Source: Hyalella azteca (taxonomy: Eukaryota > Arthropoda > Malacostraca > Amphipoda > Hyalellidae). Taken from it: DNA of 64,000 nucleotides. Made by a program: the position numbers and the translations under genes. The notes beneath the pieces are model-generated. The model did not search any database and had not been told where the DNA came from. It saw only the letters and a list, made by a program, of their open reading frames with translations. Shown here piece by piece: positions 24,009 to 35,024 of the stretch. Where the stretch lies: NCBI RefSeq assembly GCF_000764305.2, contig NW_025934720.1, positions 744,001 through 808,000 on the forward strand, in the 5' to 3' direction. The stretch's first letter is position 1; every line of letters starts with the position of its first letter.

Positions 24009-25721
24009 CAAGTTGATATTTAAATTCAACGTTATTTATATATTACTTCAAGTTTAATTAATATTTGAAAGTATGAAAGCGTTCAAAATTGAAGATTTTT
24101 TCCGCTATCGACACACGCAAATATGAAGCATATTTCGCTTTATTCAAATTTCACATTAATTTATTCAAACACATTTAATTAATGCGATGCTTTTTATGGA
24201 GTAGGCATTACATGAAATATTCCATATTCATAAGAGAGCGTAATGTGGACATTTTGTAGCTGCTGTCGACCATGTTTAAAAGAATTTGTATTTTCATTTT
24301 GAATGAGGGGATATCCGAAAAATACTTCTCTCCTTTTTCCTAACTGACTTGGGATTTGAAAGACAAACATAATATATATACTTATTGCAAACTTATTTTC
24401 TATCAATTAAATTGCATAGTATATACTTATTTGTCATTAAAAAGTTGAAGGTGTTATGGATATAATTTTAACAATTGAAGTTAACACAGGCGTCACAAGT
24501 CATTATTATTGAAAAAAAGACTATTCGTCTAAGACATTAATAACTATTTTATTGACAAATTGTTCATTTAATTTTGACATCGAATCGATCCTTGTATACT
24601 TTAAACATTGACTGGCATGAATTGCGACAGCATTAATTCTCCAAACAAAAAGTTTTATACCTAAAAGTACAACGGACAAATTTCGTTGTAACACAACAAT
24701 ATCAAATAAATTTCTCCATGCAACCATGGCATGAAAATTCATTGTTCTGTTTTCCTCATTGTTAGTTTTAATAGCATATTCAATTTATAGAAGAATTCCG
24801 AAAACCCCACATATCATTAATTCTCTTCCATTTTGCCGATGAAATAGATACAAAACTTCAAGAAACATTTCAACTGAAATGGAGGATACATTTCATGTAA
24901 AGAAAACGTCTCGCTCATTATTATTCAGACTTAATGGTAAATTGGAGCAGCATAAAAAATATGTCTGCATTTCGTATTCGAAATATTCTTCAGAACCATC
25001 CAGTTTTAATTCTTAAAGTGACTAGATCATTGATGCATTTATTCTCTATTCTTCTTTTGAAAGCAGGAAGGTTAAATGATTGACTTATGTTCAAGGATAC
25101 GTCCTACCCTCCGTTATTCCAATTTGGTGCGACGGAAACAACAACAACGGCCAGAAAGCCTTTGTTGAGCTTTGCAATGAAATCTAAAAGCCCCCACGCC
25201 GCTTCAATTGATTTACAAGTATTGCTGGAGTGACCAGAATGAAAAATTTTCCAATACATTCTCCATTTTTAGTGCAAAATTCAGTTTCCTTTACACTCTG
25301 GAAACACTTCACGCTAAATTTCGTGCATTAGCATGACAAATAGCATCACTCAAATGCAATATAATGGGGCCGGCGCATTTCAGCTCTAACAGTTACGATG
25401 ACAGTTGAGCGTAAATTGATATAGGGTATGAACCAAAGAGCACGCACGCATGAGTAGGGGAAATGGGTTAGTTTGGTCCGGATCTAAATACTCAAGTAAG
25501 AAAATGTGGAACACAGCACAGCTCAGTGACAGCTGTTGTATGGTATGACGGCCTATCATTTAATTTCTTGTCCAAGTTCACTTGCATCATTATTTTCAGA
25601 TCAAGAAACATCAACTCTCGCGTAATCCGCATATTATCAATTGAAAAAGTTGTTTTTTCAACCTTTTAAAGGAACTGGAGCACTAAAATTTTTAAGTATT
25701 AAAATCACTTGGCTGCTTAAG
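24009..25721. other. non-coding stretch, nothing recognised
   Basis: AT-rich DNA between two transposons. Near 24885-24920 a minus-strand CGAGACGTTTTCTTTA sequence faintly resembles the Penelope-like tail but is too short to call. Confidence 0.4.
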
Positions 25722-25791
25722 TCGCAAATTTACCAGGAATTTAAAAGTAAAGAAAATAGCCAAAAAGTTCACCATTTCTTATAAGCGAAAA

Positions 25792-25818
25792 CGTTTCGGA
25801 GTCCAGCTCCATCGTCAG
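25792..25818 (-). ncRNA. hammerhead-ribozyme-like motif, left palindrome arm
   Basis: Identical core to the other well-preserved copies: CTGACGA, GGAG/CTCC stem, GAAACG, located after the coding end of the Penelope-like fragment. Stem III is not evident by eye. Confidence 0.45.
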
Positions 25819-26202
25819 TTCAAAACCTAGAACACAGGTACAAACAATTAGTAGCCTAAAATTCATATTCAAACAATTCACCTAAACTTGAGGACATTAG
25901 AACTAAAATCGAAGATAACAGAAATAAAAATGAGATAACATGTAGAGAGGGTACTATCTATTTACAATTTCTAGAGGATAGGAACTGAATGCAGCATTTA
26001 AACTGGGTTTCTGTTTGAAAATATATAAAGATTCTAAAATTCGTAGGTCAGAAACGCCGGTTGTGGAGGCTAAAACTCTAAAGTCACTATTGGACACCGG
26101 GACGTTGCACTGCTCGGCATGAATACGTACGGCTGAATGAGGGGGAAGCGCAAGTATGTTCCCTGTTCTATAACTCCTGCCCCTATGCTCTGCAAGCCTA
26201 GT

Positions 26203-26349
26203 CTAAAAATTGCGCGATGTCATACCGACATACGCAGATGCGCACTGCGCACAACTATATTGATAAACTAGGGATGATCGCATAAGAACAGGAAGAGGAT
26301 CTTTGTACTTGAAAAACGAGCTAATTTTAAAATTGTTCACTAGCAATAC
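26203..26349 (-). pseudogene. Penelope-like GIY-YIG endonuclease, nonsense-truncated
   Basis: Residues correspond to the right-arm copy from the palindrome centre through VYQYSCAQC and YVGMTSRNF. The frame then meets TAG at 26203-26205, so the conserved EH and later Glu motifs are downstream of the stop. The plus-strand equivalent in the right arm has TAT at this codon. The frame continues past the centre into the other arm only because the sequence is palindromic, so its apparent upstream residues are not ancestral. Confidence 0.8.
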
Positions 26350-26365
26350 AAAACTAAATCTTAAT

Positions 26366-26716
26366 GTATTGCTAGTGAACAATTTTAAAATTAGCTCGTT
26401 TTTCAAGTACAAAGATCCTTTCCCTGTTCTTATGCGATCATCCCTAGTTTATCAATATAGTTGTGCGCAGTGCGCATCTGCGTATGTCGGTATGACATCG
26501 CGCAATTTTTATACTAGGCTTGCAGAGCATAGGGGCAGGAGTTATAGAACAGGGAACATACTTGCGTATCCCCCTCATTCAGCCGTACGTATTCATGCCG
26601 AGCAGTGCAACGTCCCGGTGTCCAATAGTGACTTTAGAGTTTTAGCCTCCACAACCGGTGTTTCTGACCTACGAATTTTAGAATCTTTACATATTTTCAA
26701 GCAGAAACCCAGTTAA
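26366..26716 (+). pseudogene. Penelope-like element GIY-YIG endonuclease C-terminus
   Basis: In Penelope-like retroelements a reverse transcriptase is followed by a C-terminal GIY-YIG nuclease that nicks the target. Only the nuclease end is present here. Visible motifs are FFKYKD, the GIY-equivalent VYQYSC with a CAQC cysteine pair, the YIG-equivalent YVG, TSRNFYTRLAEH carrying the catalytic Arg and His region, and near the end DLRILESLHIFKQKP with the conserved Glu. The frame ends at TAA (26714-26716). It lacks the whole reverse transcriptase, so it is a dead fragment although the nuclease domain itself is uninterrupted. The apparent ATG-less upstream extension to 26303 is read-through of the opposite palindrome arm. 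Confidence 0.88.
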
Positions 26717-26896
26717 AATGCTGCATTCAGTTCCTATCCTCTAGAAATTGTAAATAGATAGTTCCCTCTCTACATGTTATCTCATTTTTATTTCAGTTAT
26801 CTTCGATTTTAGTTCTAATGTCCTCAAGTTTAGGTAAATTGCTTAAATATGAATTTAAGGCTACTAATTGTTTGTACCTGTGTTCTAGGTTTTGAA

Positions 26897-26923
26897 CTGA
26901 CGATGGAGCTGGACTCCGAAACG
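26897..26923 (+). ncRNA. hammerhead-ribozyme-like motif, right palindrome arm
   Basis: CTGACGA, GGAG-loop-CTCC and GAAACG in hammerhead order, about 180 bp after the nuclease stop codon. Known hammerheads of Penelope-like elements sit in their terminal repeats, consistent with this position. Confidence 0.45.
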
Positions 26924-26992
26924 TTTTCGCTTATAAGAAATGGTGAACTTTTTGGCTATTTTCTTTACTTTTAAATTCCTGGTCAAATTTCT

Positions 26993-28452
26993 AATTCTTG
27001 GACAGCTTAACTCTATTGCTATTTATATGTATAAGACATCAAGAAATAACAAAAAGAACTACAGTTCATTCATAAGTACACACATTGTAGCCTCTATTCA
27101 ATTTACTTCGTTATGTGTTTAATTTCTCCGATTTTATTACAATGATTTATTTTAAATAGTTTTCTAGTAAATAAGTGTTTAGCGCGTACTTGTTGGTCTA
27201 CATAAATACTTGATTTGTCGACCAAACATATAATTTCAAGAAACGTGAAGTCGTTTTTAGTTACTGAATTTACAGTATCGCTGTCCAGGCACATCTTTTT
27301 GAGGCTTCAATGGAACATGAAAGTTTAATTACCTTGATATTACCGGGAAAACCAACGCTTTTTTAATATTAATGACTAGCGCCTAATTCGTGTGTTGCCA
27401 AACCTACACAATTCCATGTCGCATCATCATTTATGATGAAGCATAACCGATCTTTTGTAAAATCAAGCAAATTTTGGCCCGACTCAATTAAACATCTAAA
27501 TGTAGTTGTTAATAAATTTCAATAAAAAATATTCTTCACTTTTCCCAACAGAATGAACATAATTGGTTAGTTCCTAATAAGTAATGCACAATCGATGGAA
27601 GAGCTTTAAAGATGCACAATGACGCGGTGTGCACGCAATGAGCACAATGGCTCTTATTTGGGATTCTTACAACTTCATATATTATTCCCAGCAACCAAGG
27701 CGCGAGGCCGGAAAACTTCGATTGTGATGTACTGTAGTATACTTGTACTGTGCAGGAATACAGTACAGTGCAGTACAGTACAGAGCCCATACTTTCAAAA
27801 AAGTTAAGAGATCGTAAGTTCATCAGCCAATCATTGACGGCCTTTCAAGCAAAATCCACCAATCAAACACAAGAAAATAGAGCGCAAGTACTTATACGTT
27901 CACTTAGCGAGTTTTGAAAGTACGGCCCCAGAATAGTAAAATACAATACAATAATTTTAATTTCGAGGCATACTTCTATTATGATAAGAGCGCTAGACAA
28001 ATTTCTAGTAATTGCAATATCCAGGTACTTGGACGCTACATACAGCTTTTTGTTATGAAAGGAGTAATATCACTTTGTTATAGCAGTTTCTCGTATAGTT
28101 TAGAAAAAGACTTAAATACTTCAGCCATGAAGATTAATTCAAAGTTCGCAAATAAGTTGGCATGTTAAGCTAATTTTTTTATAGAATAAATATACGCGGT
28201 GAACGAATATTCGTTTTTGCAAAAATCTATTCGTAAGCAAATTAAATGATAAATCAGTTAAGAAAATAAGTAAAGAATCAATCAATATGTTGACTCGATC
28301 CGACATATTTTTCAGCATAGGATTTAATAAGAGCCTGATGACCGTGCCGCCGTCAACGAGCGAGCGCTGTGGCGACAAATGGTGTGGCTGCGCTGGCGAC
28401 ACTGGGTCATCGATCTTTTATAACAAGCACCCGAACCTATGAACATTACGCC
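26993..28452. other. non-coding stretch with a TACTGTA-rich patch
   Basis: At about 27728-27783 TACTGT and ACAGTA repeats alternate and form small palindromes. No gene recognised. Confidence 0.4.
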
Positions 28453-28900
28453 ATGCAGTCACGGGATACGAGCAGAAAAACGAAACTTCACGTTTTGCAG
28501 TCGCGGGATACGAGCAAACTAACGAAACTTCGCGTGTTGTAGTCACGGGATACGAGCAGAACAACAGTTTCACGTTTTGCAGTCACGGGATACGGGCAGA
28601 AACAACGAAGCTTCACGTCACGGGATACGAGCAGAACAACGAAATTCACGTTTTGCAGTTGCGGGATCCGAGCAGAACAACGAAACTTTAATCACGTTTT
28701 GCAGTCGCGAGAAACGAGCAGAGCAACGAAACTTTAATCACGTTTTGCAGTCGCGAGAAACGAGCAGAGCAACGAAACTTCACGTTTTGCATTCGCGGGA
28801 AACGAGCAAACTAACGAAACTTTACTTGTTTTAGTCGCGGGAAACGAGCAGAACAACGAAAATTCACGTGTTGCGATCACGCGATTCCAGGACAACGAAA
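28453..28900. repeat. about 42-bp tandem repeat, ten to eleven units
   Basis: Each unit has GCAGTCGCGGGATACGAGCA followed by an ACGAAACTTCACGTTTT-like half. Most spacings are 42 bp, with some from about 37 to 46 where a TAATCA insert or deletions occur. Units 7 and 8 (28701, 28747) share the GAGAAACGAGCAGAGCAACG variant, indicating local duplication. The 85-codon plus frame here is repeat-derived. Confidence 0.92.
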
Positions 28901-29783
28901 CTCCCACGAAGCACAATTTGAACAATGAAACTTTGTTCTTAGTTACTGCTTGCCTTGAGTGCATGTTTACAAAGATTTGAGAGCTTTAGCTACAATAATA
29001 AATTCAGGCAAGAAAAATATTATTTTCTATGAACACGCAATTTAAATAATTCTTATGGCTCACAATCGATTATTAGAAAAAATTAGAAGCGATGACAGAA
29101 ACAAAGAAATTTATTGAAAATATCTTCAACAAATATGATTCCATTGACCGTTAGCGTATAAAACTTCCGAATTACATCATATGCGAAGACTTAATCATCT
29201 CTGGAATGATTTCAAAATTAGTAGCCATAATCACTAACATATTACGGTAACACAAAAATAAAATAGTTTATGGGAAGGAAGAAATTTTTTCGCCAGCTGC
29301 ATTGTTGGGTTCCCATGAATCAGCCGTGATTCATCGGCCGGGGATGCGCAGGGAACGGCTGTCGGAGAATTTATCACGCTATTCCCAAATTCAGTCAGGG
29401 CTTGGCAGTCCATTCCCAAGCCTACGTACGATAACCGCGGCATCATTCGTTCCAAACGATAATAAATTGATGAGCTGTGACTATTGGCCAGCTTGTTGAG
29501 TATTGCTGTTTCCGATGCAATGTTTTGCTTCAATTTCAGAGGAATTTTCGTTTTACATAATTACCTTTTTCTCATGAAAACAATTCTTGAAAATTTTACG
29601 AGTAGGTAGGTGTTGCTTGTGCATCATCACTATATCATGAATCGAAGACGAGAAAACGTGTATCTATAAAATGAGTAATCAATACGCCACGAACAAATAT
29701 GTTTGAGGCAAATATGGTGCATTCGTGCACCTGAGTTTCTATCTACAGTAACTACATTCTTCTGTTCCTGAGGTCTCCCCGGC
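28901..29783. other. non-coding stretch with a GC-richer patch
   Basis: The 29290-29480 segment is less AT-rich and contains an 8-bp hairpin (ATGAATCA-GCCG-TGATTCAT). Frames on both strands there have no recognisable features. Confidence 0.4.
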
Positions 29784-29872
29784 CATAGAATAGAATAGTA
29801 ATGTCGGCACTGAAGAAATGGGCCCATGGCCTGTTATAAGAAATAGGCACTGAAAAAAGGCCCATGTTAAGT
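29784..29872 (-). mobile_element. CR1-like LINE 3' tail, severely 5'-truncated
   Basis: The minus strand reads GGCCATGGGCCCATTTCTTC, then AGTGCCGACAT and ends in ATTCTATTCTATGG. The same tail ends the larger fragment at 61548. CR1 elements are known to end in short ATTCTRTG-type repeats, which fits. A second partial copy of the GGCACTGAA...GGCCCATG block lies immediately 5' on the element strand (29846-29872), so the tail is partly duplicated. Confidence 0.65.
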
Positions 29873-29992
29873 AAGCGTTCGAGACTTGAAGTTAGTAGTA
29901 GTAGTTACGTCTGTGCTAGCTTATATTTATTTCAACACTAGCTGTTTTTTTTTTTTTGTTCAACAGGGACTAGTTGAAATCACAACTATGGC

Positions 29993-30858
29993 CAGAGCTG
30001 GGCAGCGCTACTTTGAAATGTAGCGGCGCTACCGCTACCGCTACATGCTCTAAATGTAGCGGGCGCTACTGCTACCGCTACACCCACTAGATTGTAGCGA
30101 GCGCTACCGCTACCGCTACTGTAAAATGTAGCGCCGCTACATTAGCCGCTACAATGGCCAAAATTATTGGAAATCTCTAAATATATATTGTTCTGCTATT
30201 GGGATTTACTCATAAACATTTAATGATTATAAAACATTTTCAAAACATATCAATGCAACTTTATTGCAATTAACCTAACCGAACTAGTACGGGTTAGATA
30301 TTGTAAATAAAAGTTACAGTTATTTTTAAGTTTTACTTTCCTACATGGATGTCTACTTTAATCTACCAATCTCAAAAATTATCCACATATACATATAAAA
30401 AATCAGTCTTTTATTTGTATATATATATGTGTGGATTATTTTTGAGATTGGTAGATTAAAGTAGACATCCATGTAGGGAAGGTGAAACATAAAAATAACT
30501 GTAAGCAAACTGAAGCATGAAAAATACCTTTAAGTGATAACTGGTAACAACTTAACAAGTATCAACTAACATGTTGACACTAGTAACAGGCTGAGGTTGA
30601 CAACATTACACCGAAATCTTTCGTACAGTTTTATTCTGTAATTTATATTATGTATGTATCATGCTGGTTTTTAAATAATATTTAATACTATTAAGTAAAA
30701 TCTAAAGGCTTTATCTATAAATGTAGCGGTAGCGCTGTAGCGGCAAAACCTCGTATCGCTACTTAAATATGTAGCGGGCGCTACCGCTACCGCTACAATT
30801 GCTTAAATGTAGCGCCGCTACCGCTACTGAAAATGTAGCGCGCTACTGCCCACCTCTG
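29993..30858. mobile_element. complete non-autonomous hAT-type transposon, 866 bp
   Basis: Ends are CAGAGCTGGGCAGCG and the complement of CTGCCCACCTCTG, matching the hAT consensus CAGNGGTGGGCA. It is flanked by 8-bp target duplications, ACTATGGC (29985-29992) and ACTATAGC (30859-30866), one mismatch apart. Subterminal GTAGCGGTAGCG and GCTACCGCTAC motifs are densely repeated at both ends (30010-30155 and 30720-30845), as hAT transposase-binding regions often are. There is no transposase frame. An internal inverted repeat with arms of about 80 bp lies at 30314-30504. Confidence 0.88.
30314..30504. repeat. inverted repeat nested in the hAT element
   Basis: Arms at about 30314-30397 and 30419-30504 are complementary through GTCTACTTTAATCTACCAAT and flanking sequence with few mismatches, closing on an AT-rich loop. 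It may be a second, nested MITE or a fold-back of the hAT interior. Confidence 0.75.
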
Positions 30859-31045
30859 ACTATAGCAAATTATTTAGTTAAAAACTAACAAGTTGGTTTA
30901 TCACTAACTAGTTAGTTCAACACTAACAAGTTAGCACAACTCTATTTTTTTGGGGGTCCAACAATAACTAGTTATTTAGTTAAACAGTGACAGTTCCACG
31001 GTTGCTAGTTGTTTAGTTCAACTCTTACTAATTAATTCAACACTT

Positions 31046-33917
31046 TGTTTGGAGATCATTTGGAAGAAAACGAAGCTTGCTGCACTGTTTGCAGTCAGAC
31101 TGTGTAAGTGCCCATTCAGCCTCATTCCGTTACGATTTTTTTATATAAATCCGTGATTTTCCCTGCAGTAACAATTACATGCGTTTAGAGGCCACACTAC
31201 ACACTATCTCTATTATCTTTTGGGTTGTTTGGTGCTCCACTTCTTTGAAAATTTCGAGTGTTTTTATTTAAATTTCATTGCGCAATGTGATAAAAACTAA
31301 ATTGTGGAAGCGAGAAGATGTGACATTTTATTTCTAAAAAAAACTGTTATGATCTCACTATGATGACAGCGCAATCATTCCTGCATTTGATGTATATTAA
31401 TTTATACAGAATTTTTCTTGCAATCTACTGCCGTAAGAAATTTCATCAAGAAAGTACGCCTCAATTTGATAATTTTACTTATTTCCAAAATATGTTTCAG
31501 CTTTTCAAATCAAATATAAGACATAGAGCTTCAGCAAACATCATAAACAAGTTTTCTTTTTATTTCGATTGAAGAAAAATTGTGTTGAATGAGCTTTTCC
31601 TCTACTCGCGGCATGTGCCTTGGTTTAAATCCTCAGTAAACTCAGAATACAAAGTAAAAATTTTTGTCCAAATCGTGATGAAATTTTTGCCTTGATATGA
31701 GTCATCCAGACCCAGTTTAGCCCGGAAAAATAGCGTATCGGTATTACGGGGAAAATGTGCGTCACAATCTGGACAATTTGACCCGTTCACTTACCTGAGA
31801 GTACGCGTACGGAGACCACAAGCCAGTAACTCCTCGCAGGAGCGCCAACACCAAGCATTGCTACCTTCATTACATCGGTTATTGACCTTCATTAGGGATG
31901 ATGGAGCGTCATCCATCATACCACCGACATCGTGGCAGCTACATTCCAGCCACTGCGCCATCTCGATCCTTTATCTTGCGAATGGCTTCAGCGGTTCAAG
32001 ACATTCGGCCTTGTGGAAGTAGAGGGTTGAAGATTATAAAGTTAGAAACCCAGCGGTCACTATACCGCTTAGTGTTGCTCTTCATATGAAATTTAAAAAT
32101 GTATTTATTCCCAAATCCACCAGTAACAATTAAAATTAGTTTTTTCTGACTGTTCAATTGCCTTGAATAAAAATGTTCACCTTTAGATTTGAATTTTTAG
32201 AGTACAAATGGATTTATACACATGCAAAAGTAATGAAGTACTATTAGTTAATTTTTAAGGCTATAACAGTATATTTATTGATGGGGTTCAGCAAAGAACT
32301 TATGCATTTTCTTTTGAGTACATTTTCAATGTATCGACTGTCATCAAACATGAATTTCATTCGAAAATTTTTTTCCTCGAACATATATTTTTTCAAGATT
32401 TTGTGAAAGATCCCCCTACACGAAACAGTTTCGTATTAACTGATGGCAAGACCGAAACAAAATCATTACCTTCTGCGAAAATATCATTGTAGTTTAGAAT
32501 AAAAATCCACAGCAGAAAAGTGATGAAGTCCTTTCCTACAAGCAATTAATCTTATGAAAGCCGACAACAATACTTAATCTTTATACGAGGAGTCTGGCTA
32601 TTAACGATCTCTCCATCTGGCTTAACAATAAAGGCCAATGCAACTCTTCAAAGCGGAGGTGAGAGAGGCACAAAGCAAGTTTTATTGCTCTTATGCCAGT
32701 CGTGAGCATCAAATAGCATGAACTTCAAGGATAATTTTGTAAAGAGCCACATGCACATCAGACCTTCAGATCTGAAGCTCAAGATTATCTGCTTTTTAAA
32801 TTTGCTTTTGAAATCAGCAAAATAACTTTTGAAATACGTAAATTAAATTAGTCTTTACCCAAGATAGTCTACCACACATTCAAATAGTTAACCAAACAGA
32901 CTTTGCGAAATTGATAGATATAAAAATATAACCGTTTAGGTTAATGGAGTGAGTGCATTGGCTGATTTCATTTTAGCCCCGGCGGCGAGTTCCATAGCAG
33001 CTGAGGTTTTCAGGTTTCTTTTGTTAGCCGCGCACCCGAAATGTGACATTTTATTTAAGCCATGAAGGGACATCGCGCGATATGGCGATGAGCCTCACTG
33101 AGCGCCATGGTTACTACAACTCGAATTACCTCGCGCCTCATAATGCAATACAAGAATTTTAGTTACAGCATATATGATGAAATTTTATTCCAAATATTCA
33201 ACAACCTTATCGCATGTATGTTGATAGCACTAGTAATTAGTATATTAAAATAGAATAATACAATGGGTTCAAACTACACAATGATTTCAGCGACTCGTGT
33301 TTTACAGTGCATAAAAAATGTTTGCTATTATTTGTTTAAATCGTACCTAAGTTCGCCCGAAAATATAGGTTTCCATCTGTCCCATGCACTTTCCATTTTT
33401 GGTAGTTTGTCATTTTATTAATCATAGATCTCATTCAAACTGAATCCGAGAACCGCCAAAACACGAATGTACGCAAATTTTCATAATATAATTAAACTCG
33501 AAGTAATTAATTGCTCCAATTCTCAACCAAGAGGCTGAAGCAACTCGAAAACAATTAATAACGACGTCAACTATCGAGGATTTCAGAAATCCCTCTGCAT
33601 TGAAATGGCGTTTTCTGGACAGGAAGTTCATCAGGAAACTTCGAAACGAATGCAAAAAATGTATAGCTGCTTTTGATTGCGGCAGCTTCATAAGCAATGG
33701 GGTCGTCATGATTGCCAGGAAGATTTCTATGGCGTTCCAGATGAGCAGGAATTTGTGCACCGAAAAATTTGTGCGACAAATTTATGCACCGAAATAAACT
33801 GGTTTAATACAAGGTAGGAGCGGCGCAAATATAGTTTTAGGCTTGACGTCAGGTGAATTTAGATTTCGAGCGGGGAATCTTCATTTATTGGCCTATACTT
33901 AATGTACATTTTGAAAT
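31046..33917. other. non-coding stretch with one exon-like pattern
   Basis: No gene can be called. On the minus strand an ATG at 31870 opens 25 codons that end at a strong CAG|GTAAGT donor (31795/31794). I report it as a finding only. Confidence 0.35.
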
Positions 33918-33999
33918 ATAATTATAATATGAAATATAATAAATATAATATAATATAATATAATATAATATAATATGATATGATATAATATAATATAAT
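33918..33999. repeat. TATAA/TAATA microsatellite
   Basis: Five-base TATAA units in near-continuous array with GATAT interruptions. Confidence 0.9.
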
Positions 34000-34975
34000 T
34001 CGGAAAATCATTTATTTGTGAACGAATAAACTTTAGAAGTTGATTTGTTGTTGCAATGAGAAGTATTTATTTCGTTTAAGCTGAGTCTTTAACCTACGGG
34101 TCTTGCCTGCTTTACAAATAAGTCTTTAAATGAGTATTCTTGGCACTTTATCACCACAAAGTTTTTCACCATGGCTTTTTTTACAAAGAAGTAACCTTAT
34201 AAAACCCGTAAACATTTTTTGTTGCTAACACATTGCGTGCAAGAGCGCTTGCGATGAAGCGGGTTATTAATGTAGCCTAATTAACGTAGAGGCACGGTAT
34301 GCCTCATGAATTTATGGGCTGTTCTTCTTAAAGCTTTTCATGAATGGAGTTCTTGGCTCACGATGCATTTTATTTAGTTGTTCTTCGGTCGGAATTTATC
34401 ACTCTCACGCCGGTCTTAAATCGCGACAAAATTAATGGCGGGCATCGAGACGAGCTGGAATGGCTGGTTGTAGGTAAGCGCTACTGGGAGCTGCAAATAA
34501 ACTTGGCTTTGCTTTAAGATAACCGCTGGTAGTGCAACGGGTGACGACTAATTGTTCGTTGGTTTAACTCCTTTAGAAAAAAGCAGTAAATAAGCATTTC
34601 AATGAAAAAATATAGATGCAATAAAAAAATGCATACCAAAAAGCGTACCATCTCAAACATTATCTATATCCAGTATAAATTTTTGAAACGAAAATTTTTT
34701 AGCCCTTCCAATTAACCCATTTCTGATGTATTTGCAGTTTTATTTTACAGAATCAACAGAATTATTGACGGGTGAAATTTATATCTATTGAAGCTCCTAC
34801 ATTTAGCTTTGTGTATAGTGCTAAAGATATTTACCGTGAAATTGAATGCAAATCCCCTATTCCTCTACATTACGAAATTCTCGCATATTTTAGAATCGCA
34901 GATGAAGCTACGGTCGAATGTAACCGGCATTTACCAAAATTTGTCGTCAGGCGGCCACAAGAGCAAATTACAGAA
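34000..34975. other. non-coding stretch, nothing callable
   Basis: A 57-codon ATG frame at 34344-34517 contains a GTAAGC donor-like site at 34474, but such frames are expected by chance here. Confidence 0.4.
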
Positions 34976-35024
34976 ACCGCTTCCCAATATTCTGTAATTA
35001 TATATAACCGCTTCCCAATATTAT
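34976..35024. repeat. 31-bp duplication preceding the 48-bp array
   Basis: AACCGCTTCCCAATATT occurs twice, 31 bp apart, immediately before the array. Confidence 0.8.

Larger units (their letters stand above)
25722..26350 (-). mobile_element. Penelope-like element fragment, left arm of palindrome
   Basis: This arm is the inverted partner of 26365-26992, nearly identical where I compared them base by base (no mismatch over one 60-base block, one to two in others). Reading the minus strand it runs from the GIY-YIG coding end (about 26349-26001) through a short 3' UTR, the hammerhead-like motif (25818-25792) and the tail TTTTAAATTCCTGG...AAATTTGCG. The coding part is broken: a TAG at 26205-26203 replaces the Tyr codon of the right arm, and the original stop region has changed. 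The 5' end is truncated at the palindrome centre. Confidence 0.88.
26365..26992 (+). mobile_element. Penelope-like element fragment, right arm of palindrome
   Basis: A 5'-truncated copy. It carries the C-terminal endonuclease coding end (to 26716), a roughly 180-bp 3' UTR, the hammerhead-like motif at 26897-26923 and the family 3' tail. It faces away from the left arm across a 14-bp centre (26351-26364), so the two copies are joined head to head at the same truncation point. Penelope-like elements often occur as inverted or tandem partial copies; a single inverted duplication would also explain it. Confidence 0.9.
29930..31045. repeat. degenerate AACTAGTT-type repeat split by a hAT insertion
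   Basis: Motifs such as ACTAGTT, TTCAACACTAAC and TTAGTTAAA recur on both sides of the hAT element (29930-29992 and 30859-31045), so a degenerate tandem region existed before the insertion. Confidence 0.55.

Noticed and set aside
26303..26364. N-terminal extension of the right-arm endonuclease frame
   Set aside because: It reads through the palindrome centre into the reverse arm, so it is not ancestral coding sequence.
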